Assembly: GCF_021729155.1 (NCBI RefSeq)
Contig: NZ_JAJQYA010000016.1
Location: 1 to 64,000, forward strand
Length of the DNA: 64,000 bases
Reading direction: 5' to 3'
Origin: Membranihabitans marinus
GTDB lineage: Bacteria; Bacteroidota; Bacteroidia; Chitinophagales; Saprospiraceae
In this document: piece by piece, positions 17,912-25,617 of the stretch
Layout: every line of letters begins with the position of its first letter
Position numbering within the stretch: the stretch's first letter is position 1
Notes under the pieces: model-generated
Databases searched by the model: none
What the model was told of the DNA's origin: nothing
What the model saw: only the letters and a program-made list of their open reading frames with translations
Translations under genes and position numbers: made by a program

Positions 17912-19282
17912 GTGAAAAAACTTTGTGCCTTTTTATTGATGACTAGCTTGGCAGTTACAGGCTGTAAAGACCAAGGGTCTACACCAACTGAAAAACAATA
18001 TCCTGTTCATTTGATGACGGTAGATCCCGGTCATTTTCACGCCTCTTTGGTACAGCGGGATATGTACCCAGAAGTAGATCCTGTAGTTCATGTCTATGCC
18101 CCTAAAGGGAAGGATGTGGAGAGTTATTTGAATCTTGTAGAACAGTTTAACACCAGATCAGAAAATCCTACTCAATGGGAAGAAGTGGTCTACGGTGGGG
18201 GAGACTTTTTTGATAAGATGTTATCCGAGAAGCCAGGGAATGTAATGGTTGTAGCTGGTAATAATCAGAAAAAAACCGAATACATCTTAGAAGCGGTGAA
18301 AAACGATATCCATGTTTATGCTGATAAACCCATGGTCATCGATAGCAAGGGATATGAATTGTTAAAGCAGGCCATGAAATTGGCCGATGAGAAAGGGCTA
18401 TTGGTCTATGATATTATGACGGAGCGTTTTGAAGTTACTTCAATGTTGCAAAAGCGTTTGTCAGAATCCAAAGAATTGTTTGGAGAAATAGTCAATGGAA
18501 GTGTCGACAATCCAGCGATTACCAAAGAAAGTGTTCACCATTTCTTCAAAGAAGTAAATGGTAAGCCTTTGGTTCGACCAGCTTGGTTTTTTGATGTAGA
18601 ACAGCAAGGAGCTGGTATCGTTGATGTGGCCACTCACTTGGTTGATTTAATCCTTTGGTCTTGTTTCTCTGGCGAAATGGTGGGAACCGATCGAGTAGCA
18701 GTAAAAACCGCTCGTCAATGGACCACGGCTTTGGATCCTGCACAATTTAAGCAAGTAACAGGACTGGATAGTTACCCAGGCTACCTCAAGAAGGATGTGG
18801 ATAGTGATAATGTATTGAATGTCAATGCCAATGGAGAATTTGTGTTTACGGTAGATGATATTCACGGCAAAGTTTCTGTGATATGGAATTTTGAAGCTCC
18901 CGCAGGAACCAAAGATACCCACTTCTCAATTATCAGAGGTAGTAAAGCCAATTTGATAATTCGTCAAAATGCTGAGACCAATTATCAAACGGTGTTGTTT
19001 GTTGAGCCTACTTCGGATAAAGAAGATCTCGAACCTGCACTTCGAAAATTGGTAGATGATATTCAAGGTGAATTCCCGGGGTTGGGTTTCGAAAAAGCTT
19101 CCAATGGATGGAGTATGGTCATTCCCGATGCCCTGAAGATTGGACATGAGGCTCATTTTGCTCAAGTAACTAGAAAATACTTAGATTTTATGAAAGCTGG
19201 AGAAATTCCTGCTTGGGAGAAGCAATTTATATTGACGAAGTATTTTTTGACTACTCAGGCATTTAATCAAAGTAAAAATTAA
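17912..19282 (+). CDS. Lipoprotein Gfo/Idh/MocA-type putative oxidoreductase
   Basis: This 456-residue protein begins with GTG 12 bases after the preceding gene. A lipobox AVTGC places the lipid on Cys18, so unlike its two relatives it is membrane-attached. The dinucleotide domain is divergent: DPGHFHASLVQRDMYP (about 38-53) resembles the N-terminus of the putative-oxidoreductase subgroup often found with ThuA and DUF6807, and ADKPMV (137-142) is its version of the EKP loop. The second half includes AGIVDVATHLVDLILW, the equivalent of the GxxxDxxxH helix. It presumably acts in the periplasm on the same substrate as its neighbours. The weak cofactor loop may mean a non-catalytic or altered role. 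Confidence 0.85.
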   Translation: MKKLCAFLLMTSLAVTGCKDQGSTPTEKQYPVHLMTVDPGHFHASLVQRDMYPEVDPVVHVYAPKGKDVESYLNLVEQFNTRSENPTQWEEVVYGGGDFFDKMLSEKPGNVMVVAGNNQKKTEYILEAVKNDIHVYADKPMVIDSKGYELLKQAMKLADEKGLLVYDIMTERFEVTSMLQKRLSESKELFGEIVNGSVDNPAITKESVHHFFKEVNGKPLVRPAWFFDVEQQGAGIVDVATHLVDLILWSCFSGEMVGTDRVAVKTARQWTTALDPAQFKQVTGLDSYPGYLKKDVDSDNVLNVNANGEFVFTVDDIHGKVSVIWNFEAPAGTKDTHFSIIRGSKANLIIRQNAETNYQTVLFVEPTSDKEDLEPALRKLVDDIQGEFPGLGFEKASNGWSMVIPDALKIGHEAHFAQVTRKYLDFMKAGEIPAWEKQFILTKYFLTTQAFNQSKN

Positions 19283-19288
19283 ACGAAT

Positions 19289-20551
19289 ATGAAAATTGTT
19301 TTTTCGACGACCATAATACTTTTTGTTTTTCTAAGTCTTGTTTTTAGTCAGGAGGATGCAATGGAGTATCCTTTTACCATGGAAGTGAAACAGCCATTGA
19401 TGAGTGGTTCTGTCGTGTCTTATGATGTGGCAGGATTGCAAGTAGGCTTGGAAGACAGTACATTGGAATGGAGAGTTATGCAGCGAAAAAACAATGAGTT
19501 GTTGCCTCTTCTCACCCAAATTGATATCGATGGAGGTACCAAAGTTTACTGGAGATTGGCTGATGCTTGCTCTAAGGGTGAAAAGTTGGATTTTGTATTA
19601 AAGAAAATAGTGAAAACGAAGGAAAATCAGGTGATATCTTATGTCGATAACGGCAAAGATATCACCTTTCTTTCTGAGTCTGGGCAAGGGATTTTTACTT
19701 ATAGGTATACCGATATGCCAGTACCTGAGGGCGTATCTCAAGTATTTAGTAGATCGGGTTTTGTTCACCCACTCAAGACTTTGCAAGGCAATGTGGTGAC
19801 TAGGATTCAACCCTCAGACCATTACCACCATTACGGTTTATGGGGACCTTGGGTGCAAACAGAATACAGAGGTGAAGAAATCGATTTTTGGAATTTGTCC
19901 AGAGAATTGGGTACGGTGCGTCACAGTGAAATCGTAAGTATCAGTACCGGTCCATTATTTCAAGAATTGAAAGTTCTTCTCCATCATATCATCCACCCAG
20001 GTAGAGGCGAGGAAGTGGTTATGCAAGAATTGCGTACCTATAGAATTTGGCTCTCTGCTGGAGAAAAATCCACATGGTTTTTAGATGCCGAATCCCAGTA
20101 CAATATGCAGGGCAGTGATCCACTTACCATTAAAGAATATAGGTATCAAGGTTTTTCATTTAGAGGTCCGCAGCATTGGAACGATGAAGATGTAACGGTC
20201 ATCACTTCTCAAGGCAAAAACAAGTCGGATGGAAACGCTACAAGGGCGCGTTGGATTCAAGTGGCAGGGCCGGGTGATGTCTCTGGGCAAGCCTCTATAG
20301 TGACCATGACTTATCCCAGCAATTTCAACTATCCAGAACTATTGAGGATATGGCCTACGGGCACCAATAATAGTAAAGGGAATGTCTTTGTCAATTTCAA
20401 TCCAACACAAGACCGAGATTGGATCTTCTATCCCGGACAGACTTATACTTTGAGGTATAGAATTGTTTTGTCGGATCAAACCTGGACTACAGACCAGCTC
20501 AATCAATGGCACGATAATTATATCCAGAAGAATTATCAGATATTGCGTTAA
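19289..20551 (+). CDS. DUF6807 family secreted protein (often mislabelled PmoA)
   Basis: This 420-residue protein has a signal peptide (1-20, ending LVFS before Q). SRSGFVHPLKT (about 154-164) and DHYHHYGLWGPW (177-188) are the hallmark motifs of the DUF6807 family; the histidine cluster could bind metal. Databases often call these methane oxygenase PmoA, but there are no membrane helices and no link to methane; that name should be ignored. Bacterial members sit in sugar-utilisation loci. It starts 6 bases after the lipoprotein dehydrogenase and ends the four-gene ThuA operon. Its stop lies only 13 bases from the stop of the convergent DUF389 gene, with no terminator between. Confidence 0.87.
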   Translation: MKIVFSTTIILFVFLSLVFSQEDAMEYPFTMEVKQPLMSGSVVSYDVAGLQVGLEDSTLEWRVMQRKNNELLPLLTQIDIDGGTKVYWRLADACSKGEKLDFVLKKIVKTKENQVISYVDNGKDITFLSESGQGIFTYRYTDMPVPEGVSQVFSRSGFVHPLKTLQGNVVTRIQPSDHYHHYGLWGPWVQTEYRGEEIDFWNLSRELGTVRHSEIVSISTGPLFQELKVLLHHIIHPGRGEEVVMQELRTYRIWLSAGEKSTWFLDAESQYNMQGSDPLTIKEYRYQGFSFRGPQHWNDEDVTVITSQGKNKSDGNATRARWIQVAGPGDVSGQASIVTMTYPSNFNYPELLRIWPTGTNNSKGNVFVNFNPTQDRDWIFYPGQTYTLRYRIVLSDQTWTTDQLNQWHDNYIQKNYQILR

Positions 20552-20564
20552 ATCAACACTCAGA

Positions 20565-21896
20565 TTATTCCGGTTCAGCGCTTTCAATAAAAAGGTGAAC
20601 TTTGTTTTTATCGAGGCGCTTTCTCAGCCAGTTCAATAACCTTTCTTTGGATTCTGCCGATATGGTTTCACTGGCTTTTAATACCACGACGGCCAATGGT
20701 TCGGTATCGTCGCTGTTTTTGTATTCTACGGTTTCTGAAAAAGTACAAGCCGTCACTTCAGGGTAGAGAATATTGATTTCAGAAAGCAATGATTTTCCCA
20801 TTTCATTGCGTTGATTGATGGAATCTCTTTGATTTTCCATTTGTTGAATAATGGATTTTAGTTTTACTATTTCTTCGTTAAGACTGAGATTCTCATTCAT
20901 TTTAGAGCTGACATCACTAAAATTAAAGCCCTCTTGGATGATGATATTGGCATCATCGAGATTGAAGATCTTAGATTGCTCATTGATTCGATTTCGATCT
21001 CTATCTGTAATGGCATTTCCACCATAAACGAGGACTATTTCATGTCTGTCGCTGCGAATCTCATGATTCAACAAATAATTGGCTCCCATGACGTCAATAC
21101 TTTTTACAAATAATGAGGCATTTTCCTGAAATCTCTCTTTCTGTACTAGGCTATACCCAAAATACAAGCTGGGTAATAGGATAATAATTATAACAATTGA
21201 TATCCATTTATTCACTTGTTTCTTTCGTTCTTCTTGAACTAGAGTTCTAAAAGGAAATTTTAGGATTTGCGAGATTAGAATCGATGAAATCCCTATAAAT
21301 ACAGTGTTTATCGTAAACAAGAACATGGCCCCGAAAAAGTAATTGAATTGTGCGGTGGCTAGACTATAGCCAGCGGTACAAAGCGGTGGCATCAAGGCTG
21401 TAGCAATGGCCACACCAGGGATCACATTACCCTTTTGTTTACTGGTCAAAGCGACAATTCCTGCCAAGCCTCCAAAAAAGGCAATCAAAACATCGTAAAT
21501 ACTCGGACTGGTTCGAGCGAGTAATTCGGAATGAGCAGTAGATATCGGGCTGATTAAAAAATATAGAAATGAAGCCGTTAAACTGGCTCCCACTGCAAAT
21601 CCATAGTTTTTTAGTGATCGTTGTAACAGGGGAAAGTTGTATGTGGCTATACTATATCCCATTCCTATAATAGGACCCATTAAAGGCGATATTAACATGG
21701 CACCGATGACTACTGCCGTCGAATTCATATTGAGGCCAATAGAGGCTACGATAATGGCAAACATCAGAATCCATAGGTTGGTACCTCTAAATTCAATGTC
21801 TTTAATGATGTTTTCATGGATGATTTCATAATCATCTATTTGACTGTCCAGATTAAAGTAGTGTAAGATCGTGTTAATGGTCTTTCGTGCTTGCAT
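20565..21896 (-). CDS. DUF389 family membrane protein
   Basis: This 443-residue protein has a TTG at 21932 available upstream, but the ATG at 21896 (MQARKTINTILHY) is preferred. The first half holds about six membrane segments of the DUF389 family, including IVASIGLNMNSTAVVIGAMLISPLMGPI with its conserved polar positions, GGLAGIVALTS and GVAIATALMPPLCTAGYSLA. A long C-terminal part (about 250-443) has a coiled-coil-like stretch (LNEEIVKLKSIIQQMENQRDS) and an alpha/beta end. The family has no established function; transport or signalling has been guessed. It points toward the DUF6807 gene and has a promoter-like sequence and a palindrome upstream. Confidence 0.88.
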   Translation of the reverse strand: MQARKTINTILHYFNLDSQIDDYEIIHENIIKDIEFRGTNLWILMFAIIVASIGLNMNSTAVVIGAMLISPLMGPIIGMGYSIATYNFPLLQRSLKNYGFAVGASLTASFLYFLISPISTAHSELLARTSPSIYDVLIAFFGGLAGIVALTSKQKGNVIPGVAIATALMPPLCTAGYSLATAQFNYFFGAMFLFTINTVFIGISSILISQILKFPFRTLVQEERKKQVNKWISIVIIIILLPSLYFGYSLVQKERFQENASLFVKSIDVMGANYLLNHEIRSDRHEIVLVYGGNAITDRDRNRINEQSKIFNLDDANIIIQEGFNFSDVSSKMNENLSLNEEIVKLKSIIQQMENQRDSINQRNEMGKSLLSEINILYPEVTACTFSETVEYKNSDDTEPLAVVVLKASETISAESKERLLNWLRKRLDKNKVHLFIESAEPE

Positions 21897-21920
21897 ATGT
21901 TTTTTTAAATCCGGTGTATC

Positions 21921-21933
21921 CTTGATTATCAAG
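21921..21933. promoter_or_regulatory. Perfect palindrome in the DUF389 leader
   Basis: CTTGAT-T-ATCAAG, a 13-base perfect inverted repeat 25 bases upstream of the preferred ATG. It could be an operator or mRNA hairpin. Function is not known. Confidence 0.4.
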
Positions 21934-22012
21934 GTGAATATCTAAAGATTTCTCCAGTAGTATTCTATTTTTATTAAAATTTTATTCCCTATTCCATCCA
22001 TCAGGCTTTTAG

Positions 22013-22047
22013 CAAAAGTAGAAAGATAGACCATTGCAAAATACAAA
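22013..22047 (-). promoter_or_regulatory. Candidate Bacteroidota promoter for the DUF389 gene
   Basis: On the minus strand TTTG is followed, 23 bases later, by TACTTTTG, which fits the TTTG-N19-23-TAnnTTTG pattern. It would give a leader of about 110 bases that includes the palindrome at 21921. Confidence 0.35.
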
Positions 22048-22178
22048 TTAAAATAAATATGATTTATAGCAAATTGTTAAAATGCAATAAATTAGTTGTT
22101 TATAAATGAAATAAAATCTTAATTTGTTCTGAATTATTGAGATTTTCTCCATCTTTGATCGACATTAATTGTTTTATT

Positions 22179-22676
22179 ATGACTACTCTATTACGCTATA
22201 TTTTTTTATTTGCCCTTGCAACTACATTATTTCACTGCAGTCCAAAAGTAAAATCGGTCGGCCATAGCAAAGAAAATAGCAACGTGAGACAAGAGGTGGT
22301 AGCAACGGCTTATGATCAAGTCGGTGCTCCTTATCGATACGGTGGGGCATCCAATAAGGGATTCGATTGTTCTGGTCTGGTATACTACAGTTTTGTCAAA
22401 CACAATTTTACCTTGCCTAGAACAGCACATGATATGATGAATTACGGTAAAAAGGTAGATCGACAAAAGGTTATGCCAGGAGATTTGGCCTTCTTTAAGA
22501 ATGTGGGAAGAAAGATTGATCACGTAGCCATTGTTTATAAAACGGATAAAACAGGGGTCTGGCTACTCCACAGCACTACATCGAAGGGAGTGGTACTGCA
22601 ATCTTTAGATGAATCGAAATATTGGTCAAAGCGATTGGTCCAATTTAATCGTATAATCTCCGATCAAGCATTATAA
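22179..22676 (+). CDS. C40 family peptidase (NlpC/P60), lipoprotein
   Basis: This 165-residue protein starts at the ATG at 22179; an upstream TTG at 22137 would hide the signal. A lipobox (TLFHC, Cys20) suggests an envelope lipoprotein. The NlpC/P60 domain covers about 38-160: PYRYGGASNKGFDCSGLVYY gives the catalytic Cys64, KIDHVAIVY His115, and LLHST the third polar residue His131. Members cleave the D-gamma-glutamyl-diaminopimelate bond in peptidoglycan. The gene is alone, divergent from the DUF389 gene. All catalytic residues are present, so it is probably active in cell-wall remodelling. The size is typical of single-domain Spr/NlpC lipoproteins. Confidence 0.93.
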   Translation: MTTLLRYIFLFALATTLFHCSPKVKSVGHSKENSNVRQEVVATAYDQVGAPYRYGGASNKGFDCSGLVYYSFVKHNFTLPRTAHDMMNYGKKVDRQKVMPGDLAFFKNVGRKIDHVAIVYKTDKTGVWLLHSTTSKGVVLQSLDESKYWSKRLVQFNRIISDQAL

Positions 22677-22758
22677 AAATTATACGATTTACATTTTATG
22701 ATGACGGAAAAGATTTCGAAAATATTTGGAGTTAGACGAGGCTAAAAACACAGGCATA

Positions 22759-22861
22759 GCCGTAGCTACGGCGTGATTGAGTAAAGTTGCCAGAATGGCA
22801 ACCAAAGGTCGTAAATCGACCTTTGATGAAGGAACCGAGGCCACTGTGCCGAGGCGTGATT
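22759..22861. repeat. Compact multi-hairpin element
   Basis: Three perfect inverted repeats follow one another: GCCGTAGCTACGGC (22759-22772), GTTGCCAGAATGGCAAC (22786-22802) and AAAGGTCG...CGACCTTT (22804-22824). After them come direct repeats of CCGAGG (22835-22840 and 22849-22854), and GCGTGATT occurs at both 22771-22778 and 22854-22861. It is GC-richer than the surroundings. This could be a small structured RNA, a MITE-like repeat or a regulatory element; it does not match a class that can be named by eye. Confidence 0.55.
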
Positions 22862-22922
22862 GCCCTAAAATTCCTTGTTAAGATACTATCAATATAGCAT
22901 AACGTCTTAATCCACAATATTT

Positions 22923-22947
22923 AAGCCGCAATGCTTTGCGGCTCTAC
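22923..22947 (+). repeat. REP-like hairpin, copy 2
   Basis: Perfect 8-base arms AGCCGCAA/TTGCGGCT with a four-base loop, flanked by the word CTCTAC. Its outer words match copy 1 at 205-230 on the opposite strand. Confidence 0.5.
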
Positions 22948-22996
22948 AATAAATCGAAAGATTTCCGTTAATTATAAATGTAATTCGTATTACCTA

Positions 22997-23482
22997 TTAG
23001 GATTTGATTTTTCTTTGGACGATTAAGGCAACCAATGCTGAGGTAATGATTCCCATGCCCAATGCACCTACGATGGATTGCATAATATAGGTCTTGAGAC
23101 TAAAATAAGATTTAGCCGATTCTAAACTTAATCTATTGTTGTCTACCGCATATTGGATGGCATTCTCAAAATAAGAAGGCGAAATAATCTTGTGTACAAT
23201 AAGTTGGGTAACTGGAGTAAAAACAGCTACAATAACACTGATCAATAATCCGGTTACAAATCCTTGTTTCCAAGTCATGTACCCATTGTAAAAATTTTGT
23301 CGCTTATCGATCAATGCACAAAAATAAATGATGATGGCTAGGATGCCAAATAAGTTGGTGTATATGGCGTGTTTTGCGATATTTTCATCGTGCCAACCCA
23401 TCCATTTTTCCAATCCCATCCACAGAAGAGTAGTTAGAAGAAATATTAATGCCCATTTCCATTCAATTGTATTTTTTTTCAT
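22997..23482 (-). CDS. DUF4199 family membrane protein
   Basis: This 161-residue protein has four membrane segments: about 10-24, 42-58 (LFGILAIIIYFCALIDKRQ), 72-92 (GFVTGLLISVIVAVFTPVTQL) and 134-155. The order, the FYNGYMTWKQGFVTGLLIS block and the Bacteroidota context fit DUF4199. No function is known for this family; it is found almost only in Bacteroidota. It is a single gene without operon partners: 177 bp separate its start from the stop of metF upstream, and the multi-hairpin element lies downstream. The ATG at 23482 gives a charged, non-cleaved N-terminus, as expected. Confidence 0.87.
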   Translation of the reverse strand: MKKNTIEWKWALIFLLTTLLWMGLEKWMGWHDENIAKHAIYTNLFGILAIIIYFCALIDKRQNFYNGYMTWKQGFVTGLLISVIVAVFTPVTQLIVHKIISPSYFENAIQYAVDNNRLSLESAKSYFSLKTYIMQSIVGALGMGIITSALVALIVQRKIKS

Positions 23483-23659
23483 AGTCCTGTTCTTTTATAA
23501 ATCCAATGTATAGCCTACATTAATGCATTTGGTATAAGTAGCTAAAATAAGGAATTATTATCAATAACATGATTTCTTTTGATCTGGACCTATACTTCTC
23601 TAACGGGATAATGTCCAATAAAAGGATTATCCATTCAGTTGATCTGGGAACAATATTGA

Positions 23660-24619
23660 TTAATATATGGCTTCTACTATTTTACGAACAGTTATGGAAT
23701 CTCCCATGGTGTAAAAATGAATACACGGCACACCGGCGGCCTTGAGTTCTTGGCATTGGTGAATGGCCCATTCAATACCCACTTCTTTGAGTTTCTTCTT
23801 GTTGTCCTTTACTTTGAGGATTTCCTTGGATAAATCACTGGGAAGATTCACAAAAAAGTGACGTGGAATGGAACTCAATTGGTAAAATTTAGTCAGAGGT
23901 TTGATGCCAGGCACGATAGGAACATTAATTCCGCTTTGTTTGCATTTTTCTCGGTATTTTAAAAAGGCAGAATTGTCGAAAAACATTTGAGTGACGATGT
24001 ATTCTCCTCCTGCATCGATTTTTTCTTTGGTAAATTCGATATCGATATCGTGGTTTGGAGCTTCGAAGTGTTTTTCTGGATATCCGGCTATTCCGATACA
24101 GAAATTGGTTTTTTGTCCATTTTCAATGTTATCGTCCAAGTATTGTCCTTGATTCATATTTTTGATCTGTCTGACCAGATCAATGGAGAGGGAATGTCCT
24201 CCTTCTGTCGGGACAAAGGTTGTTTCAAATTTGCGTGCGTCTCCTCTAAGCGCTAAAACATTTTTAATACCCAAAAAGTGAAGATCGATTAATACATCTT
24301 CCGTTTCTTCTTTGGTAAATCCTCCACAGAGCAAGTGTGGTACGGCTTCTACACCATAGCGATGCATAATAGCGGTACAGATTCCTACCGTACCAGGACG
24401 TTTTCTAATGGATGCTTTTTCGTAAAACCCATTCTTGTTTTCCTTGTAGACGTATTCCTCACGGTGGTAGGTGACATCAATAAATGGGGGTTTAAATTCC
24501 ATTAAGGGGTCTAGTGTCTTAAAGATTGACTCTATTCCACCTCCCTTCATCGGGGGTAAAATTTCGAAGGATATTAAACTTTTGCCTTTGGCTTTTTCAA
24601 AATATTCTGTGACTTTCAT
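23660..24619 (-). CDS. metF: Methylenetetrahydrofolate reductase
   Basis: This 319-residue flavoenzyme reduces 5,10-methylene-THF to 5-methyl-THF for methionine synthesis. Family features include SFEILPPMKGG at about 17-27 with the catalytic Glu, PFIDVTYHREEYV, and LALRGD for FAD and folate binding, and VTQMFFDNSAFLKY; the end EWAIHQCQELKAAGVPCIHFYTMG is highly typical. The length is right for the short bacterial form, which uses NADH and lacks the eukaryotic regulatory domain. A good promoter lies 57-88 bases upstream. A GGATAAT/ATTATCC hairpin at 23606-23632, after the stop, lacks a T-run. Confidence 0.96.
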   Translation of the reverse strand: MKVTEYFEKAKGKSLISFEILPPMKGGGIESIFKTLDPLMEFKPPFIDVTYHREEYVYKENKNGFYEKASIRKRPGTVGICTAIMHRYGVEAVPHLLCGGFTKEETEDVLIDLHFLGIKNVLALRGDARKFETTFVPTEGGHSLSIDLVRQIKNMNQGQYLDDNIENGQKTNFCIGIAGYPEKHFEAPNHDIDIEFTKEKIDAGGEYIVTQMFFDNSAFLKYREKCKQSGINVPIVPGIKPLTKFYQLSSIPRHFFVNLPSDLSKEILKVKDNKKKLKEVGIEWAIHQCQELKAAGVPCIHFYTMGDSITVRKIVEAIY

Positions 24620-24675
24620 CCTAGGATTTGCTTTGTTAATGCGAATTCAACGCCTTTGATTCAATACAATACTGG

Positions 24676-24707
24676 CAAAGATAGTTAAAACTGTACTTTG
24701 CTTCAAT
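24676..24707 (-). promoter_or_regulatory. Bacteroidota-type promoter of metF
   Basis: On the minus strand ATTG is followed after 20 bases by TATCTTTG, close to the TTTG-N19-23-TAnnTTTG consensus. Transcription would start near 24669, leaving a leader of about 50 bases. No SAM riboswitch was recognised in that leader. Confidence 0.5.
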
Positions 24708-24786
24708 GATTGCTTGCCCAACTCTATGGTATTATATCATCGATGAATTCTAATGGGAGGTAAAGTTAAGTAATCCCTTTATTATT

Positions 24787-25446
24787 TTAATTAGACTTCT
24801 TTTTAAAATCACCGTCTTTGATGGATTTTATAAATTTCGCCCAGGCCAAAGGACTAAAGATATTTTGCGGTGGGGTCTGTCCAATGTAGTAATAGGTTTT
24901 AGCTTGTTGTTGTAAGTAGAATGCAGAGGTTTCTCCACCACTTCTCGGCAAAGATTTTCTCAAGGCGATGAGTCGTTCTTCAGATAGATTTTCATCGGCT
25001 ATGTATTCCAACTCTTGGTTCGGCACTTCTAATGCCAAAAATTCTTCTTTGAAATGTTCTTTACTAGGCCATGGATAAATGGTAGCTTGAGGTAATATAA
25101 TGCTGTCTTGACTTAACATTTGGACGATGGAATATCGATCTGTGGTCAAGGTGTCGGGAATTACATAGACTTGTTTTTGAAATCCCACGGCAGAGAACTC
25201 TATAGTCTGTCCCTTTTTGGCCACTATGGAAAAGAAACCATCTAAATTGGAGTAAGTTCCACGTCCGGTGCCAGGAAGATAAATATTGGCAAATGGAATA
25301 GGGGATATGGTATCATTCTGGTCTAGACCAACGACTATACCTGAAAACTGTACTAATTTCTCAGTATCTTTTTCGGTTTGGGCATTGACGGTTGATATCG
25401 TCAATATAGTCATCAATGCAATAATAAGAGTATGGTATAACTTCAT
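24787..25446 (-). CDS. Secreted carboxypeptidase-regulatory-like domain protein
   Basis: This 219-residue protein has a signal peptide (1-22, ending TVNA before Q). Residues about 32-110 form the CarboxypepD_reg-like beta-sandwich (VQFSGIVVGLDQ, PFANIYLPGTGRGTYSNLDGFFSIVA, GQTIEFSAVGFQKQVYVIP). The C-terminal half (about 115-219) is helical and polar with no recognised domain; its end, FSPLAWAKFIKSIKDGDFKKK, is typical of a Bacteroidota family without function. Such proteins may be envelope or surface components. It is a single gene following lon on the same strand; a terminator at 25547 separates them. No T9SS sorting domain is seen. Confidence 0.85.
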   Translation of the reverse strand: MKLYHTLIIALMTILTISTVNAQTEKDTEKLVQFSGIVVGLDQNDTISPIPFANIYLPGTGRGTYSNLDGFFSIVAKKGQTIEFSAVGFQKQVYVIPDTLTTDRYSIVQMLSQDSIILPQATIYPWPSKEHFKEEFLALEVPNQELEYIADENLSEERLIALRKSLPRSGGETSAFYLQQQAKTYYYIGQTPPQNIFSPLAWAKFIKSIKDGDFKKKSN

Positions 25447-25546
25447 CTGTATCCTTAGTTAATTAATTGTACTGTGAATGTAACGATTTTTACCGTGAAC
25501 TAATCTTTTGGCAGCCATATATTTAACCACAGTTTAACGAAATAGC

Positions 25547-25590
25547 AAAACCCGCCCTTAGACATTTACCTAAGAAAGCGGGTTTTATTA
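25547..25590 (-). terminator. Terminator after lon
   Basis: Perfect arms AAAACCCGC/GCGGGTTTT with an inner CTTAG/CTAAG pair. On the minus strand the stem is followed by TTTTGC and it lies 28 bases after the lon stop codon. It can also work in the opposite direction. Confidence 0.8.
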
Positions 25591-25617
25591 TGGTATTATT
25601 CAGTCGTATGATAATAT

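Larger units (their letters stand above)
22677..22996. other. 320-bp intergenic region with multi-hairpin element
   Basis: Dominated by the structured element at 22759-22861 and the REP-like hairpin at 22923-22947. No accepted gene. Small frames in it (up to 61 codons) look like by-products of the palindromes. Confidence 0.6.

Noticed and set aside
19289-20551. Methane monooxygenase (PmoA) function for the DUF6807 gene
   Set aside because: No membrane helices, no copper-site layout, no pmoB/pmoC; the name is a database misnomer.
22732-22917. 61-codon minus-strand frame and a 28-codon plus-strand frame in the multi-hairpin element
   Set aside because: Palindromes produce open frames on both strands; no protein-like features are present.
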